A stretch of DNA of 35,066 bases from an uncultured Bacilli bacterium (GCA_944331805.1 CALVIS010000011.1:1-35066), one strand, 5' to 3'; shown: positions 10,190 to 17,609, counted from the first letter of the stretch. Numbers and translations are program-made. Notes: generated from the sequence alone by a model not told the origin.

Positions 10190-10776
10190 CACATTTTTGC
10201 AACTATTATATAAAAACCTTTACTTTTATTAACAATACTTACATCATAGTATTTTTTTAAGTCGGAAATTGTCGACTTTGCTCCTTGTTCTTTTCTTATT
10301 ACTAAGTACATTACCCCATCAGGTTCCAAATGACTTCTAGCATTAAGTAAGATGTCATAAACTATTTTTTTACCTGCTCTAATCGGTGGATTAGTAATAA
10401 TAGTTTTATATTTTCTTGTGACGTTTTGATAACAGTCACTAAGAAATGCATTTATATTAGTACATTTATTTTCTTTAATATTTCTTTTAGATAGATGCAA
10501 TGCTCTTTTATTAACATCTATCATATCAACTTCTAAGTTAGTTTTTTTATTAACAATAATTCCTAGTACCCCATAACCACAACCAACATCGAGTACTGGT
10601 CCTTTTAATTCTTCATAGGCAATAGACTCTAAAAGTAATCTACTACCATAGTCAAGACCATGTTTGGCAAAGACACCATTATCCGTATAAAAAATAAAGT
10701 TCTGATTAAAAATGGTTGTTGTAGTTTTCTTTAAATTACTAGGGAGATTCTGGTCATTTTCAAAATAATGACTCAT
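10186..10776 (-). CDS. RsmC/YbxB-type class I SAM methyltransferase
   Basis: The product of 196 residues is counted from the ATG at 10776, which follows AGAGGTG by 6 nt. The reading frame extends further upstream, but that part overlaps the leader hairpin and promoter and lacks a ribosome binding site. An N-terminal FIFYTDNGVFAKHGLDYGSR region precedes the SAM-binding motif VLDVGCGYGVLG and the NPPIRAGKK motif (NPPx catalytic-type motif of base N-methyltransferases). This matches B. subtilis YbxB, which occupies the same place between rplL and rpoB. RsmC relatives methylate guanine N2 in 16S rRNA; the exact target here is not known. Here the gene has its own promoter, and the rplL linkage is broken by a four-gene insertion. 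Confidence 0.88.
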   Translation of the reverse strand: MSHYFENDQNLPSNLKKTTTTIFNQNFIFYTDNGVFAKHGLDYGSRLLLESIAYEELKGPVLDVGCGYGVLGIIVNKKTNLEVDMIDVNKRALHLSKRNIKENKCTNINAFLSDCYQNVTRKYKTIITNPPIRAGKKIVYDILLNARSHLEPDGVMYLVIRKEQGAKSTISDLKKYYDVSIVNKSKGFYIIVAKMC

Positions 10777-10800
10777 TGACATCACCTCTAAACAAAGAAA

Positions 10801-10838
10801 GAGACAAGCCATTATACTAAAAGTATATAGTTTGTCTC
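10801..10838 (-). promoter_or_regulatory. Leader hairpin before the methyltransferase-rpoBC genes
   Basis: GAGACAA (10801-10807) and TTGTCTC (10832-10838) pair perfectly. An inner TATAC/GTATA pairing and an outer AAAG/TTTC extension lengthen the stem. The predicted transcript starts near 10845, so this hairpin is at its 5' end and is followed by a T-rich, not uninterrupted, stretch. It may stabilise the mRNA or act as an attenuator. Confidence 0.5.
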
Positions 10839-10851
10839 CTTTCGTAGTGTT

Positions 10852-10880
10852 ATAATACACTATTTTTTCTATTTCGTCAA
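10852..10880 (-). promoter_or_regulatory. Promoter for the methyltransferase gene
   Basis: TTGACG (10875-10880) and TATTAT (10852-10857) are 17 nt apart. The -35 is inside the last codons (Leu-Thr-Lys-stop) of the gene upstream. AGTGT/ACACT arms flank the -10 symmetrically and could be an operator. Confidence 0.6.
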
Positions 10881-11813
10881 CACTTTTTTTCGAAGTTGTT
10901 CCTGAAAATTGCCATTTGACAGTTTTGAAGTTATATCAAGATAGTCAGAACTTCTTAAATATTCTTTTTCAATATCATCATTATAAAATGCATATTTAGT
11001 AAATTCTTCATTAAATATTGATAAGAAAATATTAATATCGGCTTTATCGAACTTACCTCGTGAATAAGATTCAATTAAAACATTCAAATATACATCAACT
11101 AAATAATTTGATAATATATTCATAATTTGTATAGATCTTTTTATATTATTTCTATATATACTTAGTTTGTCTATAGAACTAATGAATGCAATTGTCTCTT
11201 CTTCAGATGAAAACTTTGATAAGAATTTAATTATTGCATACAAATTATTAGAAGCATAGAAATCTTGCATATTTTTTTCTCCTAATATTATCTCCGTTTT
11301 CCTAGCAATATTTGCTTCTATCATATACGAAATTACACTATCAAAATATCGATTCGCTAATAAGTCTGTGTATCCTTCATTTGATCTTCTCGCTATATCA
11401 GTATGTATATTTGTATAATTAAATCCAGAATATAGTGAGAAAGAATTTTTTTTATAAGTAGTAAATACATGAAATAGTTCATGATATATAGAATCATCTA
11501 TATTTTTCCCTACATAAATTTTATTGTTTAAAATATTATAATCTGCATCACTAGTTGGAAAAATTAAAGTATGCAATAGTGGCCTTGGTTTAATAGCTAA
11601 TGTCTCTAATTTTTCATTTGGATTTCTAAAATTAAAGTTAGTACTAGTCTTTTTAACAAACTCTTTTATGTATGGTTTATATTTTTCATCTATTGTTAAT
11701 TTATCAATATCTACTGTTATCTCCTGTTTATCTTTAATCTGCTCTACAGGCTTTATATTTTTTAGTAAATATTCAAATTTTATTTTATTAATTCTTAAAT
11801 TATTTACTATCAT
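10869..11813 (-). CDS. Putative cytoplasmic zinc metallopeptidase-like protein (HExxH...E)
   Basis: The 314-residue protein has no signal peptide or membrane segment. It has the zincin motif HELFH at residues 111-115 and a downstream NEGYTD (Glu146), arranged like the third zinc ligand of gluzincins (HExxH then E about 30 residues later). The rest is mostly helical, with no family I can name. The ATG at 11813 has AGAGGA 6 nt upstream. It lies last in the accessory block between rplL and the methyltransferase gene; its final codons contain the -35 box of the next promoter. Peptidase activity is inferred from the motif alone; the substrate is unknown. It could also be a catalytically inactive zincin fold. 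Confidence 0.65.
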   Translation of the reverse strand: MIVNNLRINKIKFEYLLKNIKPVEQIKDKQEITVDIDKLTIDEKYKPYIKEFVKKTSTNFNFRNPNEKLETLAIKPRPLLHTLIFPTSDADYNILNNKIYVGKNIDDSIYHELFHVFTTYKKNSFSLYSGFNYTNIHTDIARRSNEGYTDLLANRYFDSVISYMIEANIARKTEIILGEKNMQDFYASNNLYAIIKFLSKFSSEEETIAFISSIDKLSIYRNNIKRSIQIMNILSNYLVDVYLNVLIESYSRGKFDKADINIFLSIFNEEFTKYAFYNDDIEKEYLRSSDYLDITSKLSNGNFQEQLRKKVLTK

Positions 11814-11872
11814 TATAAGTCCTCTTTTCTAATGTGTTTTATATTAACACAATTTATATAGAAAGAAAAGAT

Positions 11873-12511
11873 TTAATAACAAGTTATTCTTATAATAATA
11901 GTAATCATTGTAACTAGAAGGTATAATGTGGATATCATAAATACAAGATAACTTATAGCATGATGATTTAATAATTTCTTTTTAATAATAGTTCTTACAA
12001 GCTTAAATATGGTAAAGACTATAATTATTACTATTGGAATTGATAATAAAGATAGATAAACTACATGCCCATTATTTGAAAATGCTACTGGTAGAAAAAA
12101 AGAAAAACAAATACTAACTCCTACAAAGATACTAAAGTATAAGTTTAATATTAATGATAGTAAAGAGAAACTCTTATAATATAGGAATAATGCTAGCGGA
12201 ATAAATATTATTAGCCACAAAGGATAATTAGTTATAATCTTAAAAAGAAAATGATTATCTTCAATATAAGTAAAGTAATAATAACTTAAGAAATATGCTA
12301 GTAATATCATGATGATACTTATAATTAAAAGAGGTATTTCCTTCTTAAAACTAAACTTCTTATTTCTTACATCATCTTTAAAACTTTCATATGAACTTTT
12401 CTTTAAATCTACTTCTTTTATATCTTTATATATTTCTTTATTTATCGCTCCACAATATGGGCAACTAAATAAAATGTCTTTATATTCTTTTTTACAGTTA
12501 GGACATTTCAT
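11873..12511 (-). CDS. Zinc-ribbon polytopic membrane protein
   Basis: The 212-residue protein begins MKCPNCKKEYKDILFSCPYC, with a treble CxxC...CxxC zinc ribbon (Cys3, Cys6, Cys17, Cys20) on the cytoplasmic side. Four or five hydrophobic segments follow (about 50-75, 90-110, 112-140, 145-170, 185-210). Proteins with this layout are common in Firmicutes and mostly uncharacterised. The ATG lies 5 nt after the stop of the laccase-domain gene with only a weak ribosome binding site, so it is probably translationally coupled. I do not assign a function. Confidence 0.7.
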   Translation of the reverse strand: MKCPNCKKEYKDILFSCPYCGAINKEIYKDIKEVDLKKSSYESFKDDVRNKKFSFKKEIPLLIISIIMILLAYFLSYYYFTYIEDNHFLFKIITNYPLWLIIFIPLALFLYYKSFSLLSLILNLYFSIFVGVSICFSFFLPVAFSNNGHVVYLSLLSIPIVIIIVFTIFKLVRTIIKKKLLNHHAISYLVFMISTLYLLVTMITIIIRITCY

Positions 12512-12516
12512 AATAC

Positions 12517-13310
12517 TTAATCAAGAAAAACGGCACCTGCTATAAATCTACCATTTTTACTTATATTTCCTTTCTTATAGGCAACATGAGAATAGAAATC
12601 ATCATCTGTTCTTGTATCTTTGTTTGAAACTGTAATATTTTCCTTTTTTAGACCTTTTTTTAATAACTGATTGATGATAGCTTCTCTTAAATCTATATAA
12701 TACAAATCTTCTCTTTTTTCAATTGCATTTTTCCAAGCATCTTTGTTTGTAGCAACTGGGGGATATTTGCCATAAACATAACTTTCTTTTGCAATGCATG
12801 GGGTAATATATGCTTCTATATTTTTAGGGTCAACTTTACTTTCCTTTATTAGGGAATCTACCATCTGCTTAGGTAATAGTCTATTTATATATTCACCTCC
12901 ACAATGAGCGATAGTTAGCATCCAGTTTTTTCATTTATTTTTGCTAGTAAAATTAACATAGGACAATCCTCTACTTTGTCTGCTACCAAAATATTCTTTA
13001 TACTACTATCCATAATTAAAAAATCATCATGAAAGTATTTCTCACCTTTTAAATATTTTGTAACATTTTCTTTTGTTAATATTTCGTAAGTTCCATCTTT
13101 ATAATTAAATGTTTCATCTTGTTCTTCATAAATTGTGTTTTGAACTGGTATTAATATATTGACATTATCTAAATTGTGTTTTTGTAAAAAGTTCTTCTTA
13201 TTTAACTCAAACTTATTTTTTCTTTCTTCTTCTAATAGATTTGGATAAAATGTTTTATCATCTGACATAATTCCATCTTCTCGTTTTGAATAAATTATTT
13301 TAAGTTTCAT
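12517..13310 (-). pseudogene. Laccase-domain (PgeF/YlmD/YfiH-like) gene split by a frameshift
   Basis: Two overlapping frames make one family member. The upstream frame (13310 to 12915) ends VEDCPMLILLAKINEKTGC-stop. The downstream frame (to 12517) begins MLTIAHCGGEYINRLL and continues with TPCIAKESYVYGKY and a DDDFYSH stretch near the C-terminus. The order matches the multicopper-polyphenol-oxidase/laccase family (purine nucleoside phosphorylase activity, peptidoglycan editing). The frames meet after a run of six A (about 12926-12931); a -1 slip there gives NEKNWMLTIAHCG, which reads naturally. The first metal His of the family (QVHG) is absent (PVQNT), and HAGWRG is HCGGEY, so it is divergent. 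The start has AAGGAGA 6 nt upstream. It could be a pseudogene, a sequence error or slippage-rescued. Confidence 0.65.
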
Positions 13311-13351
13311 GACATTCTCCTTCTAATCAATTATAGCAAGTTTTACATAAA

Positions 13352-13376
13352 AGAAAAAGAGGTTTGCTTTCCTCTT
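13352..13376 (-). terminator. Terminator after the membrane-anchored protein gene
   Basis: AAGAGG/CCTCTT (13357-13362, 13371-13376) with an eight-base loop is followed on the minus strand by TTTTCTTTT. It directly follows the TAG at 13377. Confidence 0.7.
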
Positions 13377-14078
13377 CTACTCGTTATTACTTGCATCGTT
13401 TATCATAGGTGCTAGGTCATAAAGTGTTCCATCTTTGGTTTGAGCAAGAATAGTAACACTACTACTTGTTCCGGATGTAGCATTAGCTGTATAGAACTTA
13501 ACTACATCTTTGATACTTGATATAGTTTGATATGTTGTAAGTCCTTCTGCTCCATTAGTAGATAATGTTTGATATACAGGAATATAGGCAATTGTTCCAT
13601 CTTCCATTAAGAATAAGATAACATCGCCTGTTCTATCTTGTCCAATACCACTAAATAAAACATCATTTACTTTGTTATTAAAAGTTATCGTTTGACTTTC
13701 TAAAACACCTTCTTCTACACCAGTTAGGTCCCAATTTAATAAATAAGTATTAGAAAGAGTAGCTCTGTTATAACTTAATGTAGCAACTTTTCCAGTTTCA
13801 TCAATACTAACATTAATAGTTCCACTATAGTTTGCTAAAGTGTATGAATTTTCTCCTCCATTGCTTATATTACTAGTATCAAAATCTAAGGAGTAACTTT
13901 GAACTTCACTTTCTGTATTATCTTCAATTTCTTCAGTTTTATTGCTTTCTTCACTACGTACTTTTAAGTTGGCACTATACACACTAATATATGCTATTAT
14001 ACAAATAAATAGTGCAAGTAATAATCCAATACAGATATTAAGACATATATTGCCTTTTTTCTTCTCCTTTTTTGCCAT
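13377..14078 (-). CDS. Membrane-anchored extracytoplasmic protein of unknown function
   Basis: The product of 233 residues is counted from the ATG at 14078, preceded by GAGGAGG; the longer frame upstream only translates the ribosome binding site. A lysine-rich start (MAKKEKKKGN) precedes one hydrophobic helix (about residues 13-34), so most of the protein should lie outside the cell. An acidic linker (about 40-60) is followed by a Ser/Thr/Asn-rich beta-type domain with several GTIxxxxVY-like strands (for example MEDGTIAYIPVYQTL and TKDGTLYDLAP). I do not recognise the family. It lies first in the accessory block after rplL, between two terminators, so it is probably transcribed alone. Confidence 0.7.
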   Translation of the reverse strand: MAKKEKKKGNICLNICIGLLLALFICIIAYISVYSANLKVRSEESNKTEEIEDNTESEVQSYSLDFDTSNISNGGENSYTLANYSGTINVSIDETGKVATLSYNRATLSNTYLLNWDLTGVEEGVLESQTITFNNKVNDVLFSGIGQDRTGDVILFLMEDGTIAYIPVYQTLSTNGAEGLTTYQTISSIKDVVKFYTANATSGTSSSVTILAQTKDGTLYDLAPMINDASNNE

Positions 14079-14175
14079 TTCTATACCTCCTCTATTATTA
14101 AGTTTATCACAAACAAAAAGAAAAGAAAACGACAAAATAAGTTATAAGTGTAAACTTTGTGATTATTTAGTTAAA

Positions 14176-14223
14176 ACAAAAAAGAAGCTAATTACTTAAC
14201 TTCAACAGTAGCACCAGCTTCTT
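14176..14223 (-). terminator. Probable terminator of rplJL
   Basis: AAGAAGCT and AGCTTCTT (14216-14223 and 14182-14189) pair over 8 bp and are followed by six T on the minus strand. The loop is long (26 nt) because the 5' arm is inside the last codons of rplL. Confidence 0.5.
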
Positions 14224-14566
14224 CTAATTTAGCTTTAATTTCATTAGCTTCTTCAACAGAAATGTTTTCTTTAATTGGTGAACCAGCATTATCAACTAAA
14301 TCTTTAGATTCTTTTAATCCTAGTCCTGTAATTTCACGAACTACTTTGATTACTGCAACTTTAGCAGCTCCTGCATCAGTAATTGATACTGTAACTGTAG
14401 ATGGAGCAGCATCTTCTTGAGCACCAGCAGCTCCTGGAGCAGCAACTGCAACAGCTGATGGATCTACACCAAACTCTTCTTTCATTGCGTCTACTAATTC
14501 TTTAATTTCTAAAAGATTCATTTCTTTTAATGAGCTAATAAATTCTTCTTTTGTTAATTTTGCCAT
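14192..14566 (-). CDS. rplL: Ribosomal protein bL12 (L7/L12)
   Basis: The 124-residue protein is counted from the ATG at 14566 (AAGGAGG 7-8 nt upstream); the extension upstream is lysine-rich junk overlapping rplJ. The N-terminal dimerisation domain begins [20 protein letters not shown], then comes the Ala/Pro/Gly-rich hinge ([18 protein letters not shown]), and then the C-terminal factor-binding domain with [20 protein letters not shown]. It forms the ribosomal stalk with L10 and recruits translation GTPases. It follows rplJ by about 20 nt in the same transcript, which begins at the L10 leader. Confidence 0.98.
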   Translation of the reverse strand: MAKLTKEEFISSLKEMNLLEIKELVDAMKEEFGVDPSAVAVAAPGAAGAQEDAAPSTVTVSITDAGAAKVAVIKVVREITGLGLKESKDLVDNAGSPIKENISVEEANEIKAKLEEAGATVEVK

Positions 14567-14585
14567 TTTATTTTCCTCCTTATAA

Positions 14586-15086
14586 TTAATTTTCTTCTTT
14601 TTCTTTTTGTTCACTATATAAATTTAAGCAGATAGATAGGTCGCGAACAAGTCCTATCATACCACCTGCAAGCATAGTAAGTAAGCCATCTCTTGATGGA
14701 ATCTTTGCATATTCAGCAAGTTTAGCTTGATCTGCAATTTCGCCATCAACATAACCAATCTTTAATGTTAATTTCTCATGGTCTTTAGCAAAATCAGATA
14801 ATACTTTGATTGGAGCTATTTGGTCAGTACTATAAGCAAATGCACTTGGTCCTTCTAAAGCTTCTTTAACATCAATGTTTAAATCATTGAATGCTCTAGC
14901 CATTAAAGTATTTTTATATACTTTATAAGTAGCACCTGCATCTCTTAGGGCACGTCTTAGCTCTTTAATCTCAGCATCTGTTAGACCACGATAATCAAAT
15001 AATACAAAAGTAGCATTATTATTAACATTATCTTTAATTTCATCAATAACTTCTTGCTTCTTTGCTAAGATTTTTTGATTAGCCAT
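14586..15086 (-). CDS. rplJ: Ribosomal protein uL10
   Basis: The 166-residue protein begins [20 protein letters not shown] and contains the family's [20 protein letters not shown] and [11 protein letters not shown] stretches, which bind the L11 region of 23S rRNA. The C-terminal helix that carries L12 dimers ends the protein. The length is as in B. subtilis. The ATG is preceded by AGGAGG (8 nt). It is the first gene of rplJ-rplL, with its own promoter and an L10-type RNA leader, so L10(L12) autoregulation is expected from the family. Confidence 0.98.
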   Translation of the reverse strand: MANQKILAKKQEVIDEIKDNVNNNATFVLFDYRGLTDAEIKELRRALRDAGATYKVYKNTLMARAFNDLNIDVKEALEGPSAFAYSTDQIAPIKVLSDFAKDHEKLTLKIGYVDGEIADQAKLAEYAKIPSRDGLLTMLAGGMIGLVRDLSICLNLYSEQKEKEEN

Positions 15087-15235
15087 ATTTTCCCTCCTAT
15101 TTTCTTGTCAGTTCATAGTCCCTAGAAAGGTTAAAAGTTCTTGGAATTTTCCCAAGAACTTTTATTTATTAAGAATAGTCCTCGGTAGGATTTACGTTTT
15201 TACCTACTGTCTTGGGTACTTGTTAACTGATTTCT
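15087..15235 (-). promoter_or_regulatory. L10 leader RNA (autoregulatory 5' UTR of rplJL)
   Basis: On the minus strand the conserved core ACCCAAGACAGTAGGT (within 15202-15217) pairs with CCTACCGAGG (15180-15189), the kink-turn-like L10(L12)4-binding element found upstream of rplJ in Firmicutes (Rfam L10_leader). Downstream is a 12-bp hairpin, AAAAGTTCTTGG/CCAAGAACTTTT (15133-15163), ending in four T, in the place of the regulatory terminator. Then CCTTTCTAGGGACTATGAAC leads to the rplJ ribosome binding site. Confidence 0.85.
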
Positions 15236-15240
15236 TTCTT

Positions 15241-15269
15241 ATTATATTCTATAATCTTCTATTTGTCAA
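15241..15269 (-). promoter_or_regulatory. Consensus promoter of rplJ-rplL
   Basis: A perfect TTGACA (15264-15269) and TATAAT (15241-15246) are separated by 17 nt. The -35 box overlaps the last codons and stop of rplA. This is the best sigma-A match in the window. Confidence 0.9.
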
Positions 15270-15957
15270 AAGAATTAATTTGAATCTTAATTCCAGGACC
15301 CATAGTAGATGAAATAGATATATTTTTAATATAGTCTCCTTTTACTGTAGCAGGTTTAATTTTAATAATTTGACTAACTACAGCATTTAGGTTTGCTAAT
15401 AGGTCTTCTTCAGTAAATGATACTTTACCAATGATAGTATGGATATTACCAAAACTATCTGTACGGTATTCAACACGTCCTGCTTTAGCATCTGTTACTG
15501 CTTTAGCAACATCTGTTGTTACTGTTCCTGTTTTAGGGTTAGGCATTAATCCTTTTGGTCCTAGGATACGTCCTAACTTACCAAGTAAAGGCATCATATC
15601 TGGAGTTGCAATCATAGTATCAAATTCAAACCAATTTTCATTAGCAATTTTATCTAAGTAATCTTGATCTCCAACATAGTCTGCTCCAGCTTCTGTAGCC
15701 TTTTTAGCATTATCACCTTTAGCAATAACTAAAACACGGTTTGTTTTACCTGTTCCTTTAGGTAGAACAATAGCACCACGTAATTGTTGGTCTGCTTTTT
15801 TAGTATCAAGATTTAAGTTCATTGCAACTTCTACTGAAGAATCAAATTTAGTAATACTAGTTTCTTTAACTAATTTTACGGCTTCTTCTTTAGTATATAG
15901 TTTATTCTTTTCTACTTTAGTAGCAGCTTCACTATATTTTCTACTTCTTCTTTTCAT
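15259..15957 (-). CDS. rplA: Ribosomal protein uL1
   Basis: The 232-residue protein has the standard length. It begins [20 protein letters not shown] and contains [20 protein letters not shown] and the L1 signature region around [21 protein letters not shown]1 forms the stalk near the ribosomal E site and in many bacteria represses its own operon. The ATG at 15957 is preceded by AAGGAGG. The 82-nt spacer from rplK contains competing helices that probably form the L1 target. Its last codons carry the -35 box of the next promoter. Confidence 0.98.
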   Translation of the reverse strand: MKRRSRKYSEAATKVEKNKLYTKEEAVKLVKETSITKFDSSVEVAMNLNLDTKKADQQLRGAIVLPKGTGKTNRVLVIAKGDNAKKATEAGADYVGDQDYLDKIANENWFEFDTMIATPDMMPLLGKLGRILGPKGLMPNPKTGTVTTDVAKAVTDAKAGRVEYRTDSFGNIHTIIGKVSFTEEDLLANLNAVVSQIIKIKPATVKGDYIKNISISSTMGPGIKIQINSFDK

Positions 15958-15961
15958 TATT

Positions 15962-16031
15962 TTTCCTCCTTATGTGGTTATTCGGGTAAGCAATTAGTGT
16001 TACATCCTCCCACATAGGTATAACCTATATG
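15962..16031 (-). promoter_or_regulatory. Candidate L1 autoregulatory structure upstream of rplA
   Basis: Two helices share a segment. CATATAGG (16024-16031) can pair with CCTATGTG (16011-16018), or TATGTGG (16010-16016) can pair with CCACATA (15971-15977). The second helix ends directly at the rplA ribosome binding site (15965-15970). The loop holds GAGGATGTAACACTAATTGC followed by TTACCC. Position and exclusivity suggest translational control by L1; the protein target is inferred. Confidence 0.55.
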
Positions 16032-16039
16032 TTTAGTTT

Positions 16040-16480
16040 TTAATCTTCTTTCTTTTCTTCTACGGCAACACCCATGTTTTTAGCTGTTCCAATTACTGTC
16101 TTTTTAGCTGCTTCTAAATCATAGCAGTTTAAGTCTGGTAACTTGATTTCAGCTATTTCTGTTACTTGAGCGTCTGTAAGTGTTGCAACTGTTTCATTCT
16201 TTCCTTTAGTTGAACCTTTGTTGATTTTTGCATATTTCTTAATTAAGAATGGAACTGGTGGAGTCTTAATAACAAAGTCAAAGCTTCTATCTTCATAAAT
16301 AGAAATTTCAACTGGTAAAATATCTCCCATCTTATCTCTAGTTGCATCGTTATATTTAGTACAAAATTCCTGTAAATTGATTCCAGCAGGTCCTAAAACT
16401 GTTCCAACTGGTGGAGCAGGTGTTGCTTTCCCTGCAGGAATTTGTAACTTTATTTTCTTTACAACTTCTTTCTTTGCCAC
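16040..16480 (-). CDS. rplK: Ribosomal protein uL11
   Basis: The 146-residue protein starts at GTG 16480, 10 nt after AAAGGA, and reads (M)AKKEVVKKIKLQIPAGKATP then APPVGTVLGPAGINLQEF, the N-terminal PAGKAxPAPPVGxxLG signature. The C-terminal domain binds the GTPase-centre rRNA. The frame continues upstream to an ATG at 16534, but that stretch is the leader hairpin and promoter. It is followed by rplA in the same transcript. Confidence 0.97.
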   Translation of the reverse strand: MAKKEVVKKIKLQIPAGKATPAPPVGTVLGPAGINLQEFCTKYNDATRDKMGDILPVEISIYEDRSFDFVIKTPPVPFLIKKYAKINKGSTKGKNETVATLTDAQVTEIAEIKLPDLNCYDLEAAKKTVIGTAKNMGVAVEEKKED

Positions 16481-16499
16481 GAAAAACACATCCTTTCTT

Positions 16500-16547
16500 A
16501 CTCGTTTTCGCGAGTGGTTATAATAGCTTTTCACATTTCAATATCAA
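16500..16547 (-). promoter_or_regulatory. rplK promoter and 5'-terminal hairpin
   Basis: TTGATA (16542-16547) and TATTAT (16520-16525) are 16 nt apart. The predicted start near 16513 falls in a small hairpin, ACTCG/CGAGT (16500-16504, 16511-16515), which precedes the ribosome binding site. This gives rplK-rplA a promoter separate from secE-nusG. Confidence 0.5.
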
Positions 16548-16650
16548 GAATGTTAAATCCTGATATTTTGCATTTAATGCACTTTTTGCTTCCCACTAAT
16601 ATTAATCTATATCAAATTAATATAGCCCCTAAATAATAGCATAATTTTTC
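16540..16650. repeat. Cluster of inverted repeats in the nusG-rplK spacer
   Basis: Three dyads lie close together: AATATCA/TGATATT (16540-16546, 16561-16567), the palindrome TGCATT-T-AATGCA (16569-16581) and TATTAAT/ATTAATA (about 16600-16622). Near the nusG stop a further TCTTGT/ACAAGA pair occurs. None has the T-run of a terminator on the minus strand. The first dyad overlaps the rplK -35 box. Their role is unknown. Confidence 0.45.
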
Positions 16651-16666
16651 TTGTTTGACAAGACTT

Positions 16667-17200
16667 TTATGCTTTTTCTATTTGTGTTAATTCAACTTCA
16701 ACTTGAGTTTCTTGTCCAAACAAGTCAACATTAAGAACAATTTTCTCATTAGCACTATCAACTTCTTCGATAACTCCATACATTCCTGTAAATGGTCCAC
16801 CGATGATTTTAACTTTAGTTCCTGGTTGTAATTCTTTATCAATATCAATTCTGCTAATACCCATGTTCTTTAAGATATGGTCTACTTCACTAGGTTGTAA
16901 TGGAGTAGGTTTTGCACCTTTACCACTTGAACCGATAAAGCCTGTAACTCCTGGAGTATTACGTACTATATACCAAGCTTCATCTGTCATAATCATTTCC
17001 ACTAAGATATATCCTGGGAATAGTTTCTTTACTTTAGTCTTTTTTACTCCATCTTTAATCTCAGTTTCTTCTTGTTCTGGAACAATTACTCTAAATATAT
17101 AATCTTGCATATTCATAGATTCAGCACGCATTAAAAGTTTTTCTTGAACTTTCTTTTCATGTCCTGAATAAGTATTAACGACATACCATTGTTTTTCCAT
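16667..17200 (-). CDS. nusG: Transcription termination/antitermination factor NusG
   Basis: The product of 177 residues is counted from the ATG at 17200; the ATG at 17206 is only 3-4 nt from AAAGGA, the second is 9 nt away. The NGN domain starts MEKQWYVVNTYSGHEKKVQE and contains KKLFPGYILVEM; it binds the RNA polymerase clamp. The KOW domain is LQPGTKVKIIGGPFTGMYGV at the C-terminal side. NusG keeps the polymerase processive and couples transcription to ribosomes. It follows secE by 15 nt in the usual secE-nusG pair. Confidence 0.97.
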   Translation of the reverse strand: MEKQWYVVNTYSGHEKKVQEKLLMRAESMNMQDYIFRVIVPEQEETEIKDGVKKTKVKKLFPGYILVEMIMTDEAWYIVRNTPGVTGFIGSSGKGAKPTPLQPSEVDHILKNMGISRIDIDKELQPGTKVKIIGGPFTGMYGVIEEVDSANEKIVLNVDLFGQETQVEVELTQIEKA

Positions 17201-17215
17201 AATCATGTTTCCTTT

Positions 17216-17512
17216 CTATTTACCTAATGAGTGTAGTGCTGCTAATATTACATCTATTAAATAGAAGAATAATGAACAACAGATAATAAATACTATTGTT
17301 GCAATAGAGTATTTAACCATTTCTTTTCTTGATGGCCATTTTACTCGTTTAAACTCTGTTTTAACACCACTAAAAAAGTTAGCTATTCTTTCAAATATAT
17401 TTCCCTTTTCTTTCTTTTTTCCTTTAGAAGAAGTCTTTTTAGTTTCTTTTTTAGATACTTCTTTTAAAGAGTCTTTTTTCATTTCTTTAGTTTCTTCTTT
17501 TTTCTTTGCCAT
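17216..17512 (-). CDS. secE: Protein translocase subunit SecE
   Basis: The 98-residue protein has a long lysine-rich N-terminal extension (about residues 1-45) and then the family core GVKTEFKRVKWPSRKEMVKY before one transmembrane helix (about 70-92). SecE clamps SecY in the membrane-embedded translocation channel. The ATG at 17512 lies 10 nt after AGGA; a GTG two codons earlier is too close. The ribosomal protein gene rpmG that often precedes secE is not seen. An insertion sequence sits just upstream of its promoter. Confidence 0.95.
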   Translation of the reverse strand: MAKKKEETKEMKKDSLKEVSKKETKKTSSKGKKKEKGNIFERIANFFSGVKTEFKRVKWPSRKEMVKYSIATIVFIICCSLFFYLIDVILAALHSLGK

Positions 17513-17547
17513 ATACACATCTTCCTTTGTATTTTTTTCTAAAAGAA

Positions 17548-17600
17548 AAACACTTTTCAGTGCTTAAGCATACATTATCACAAAGTATACTGGTAGTCAA
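17548..17600 (-). promoter_or_regulatory. secE-nusG promoter with a terminator-like hairpin at the transcript start
   Basis: TTGACT (17595-17600) is followed after 17 nt by TAATGT (17572-17577); overlapping GATAAT is an alternative -10 with 15 nt spacing. The predicted start near 17565 coincides with a 7-bp hairpin, AAGCACT-GAAA-AGTGTTT (17565 to 17548), with a GAAA tetraloop and a following T-rich run. It could be an attenuator or a 5' stabiliser. The -35 is 10 nt from the IS target duplication. Confidence 0.5.
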
Positions 17601-17609
17601 GTGTTTTTC

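Noticed and set aside
10777-10860. N-terminal extension of the rsmC-like methyltransferase
   Set aside because: The extra codons come from the leader hairpin and the family starts at MSHYFEN, which has a good ribosome binding site.
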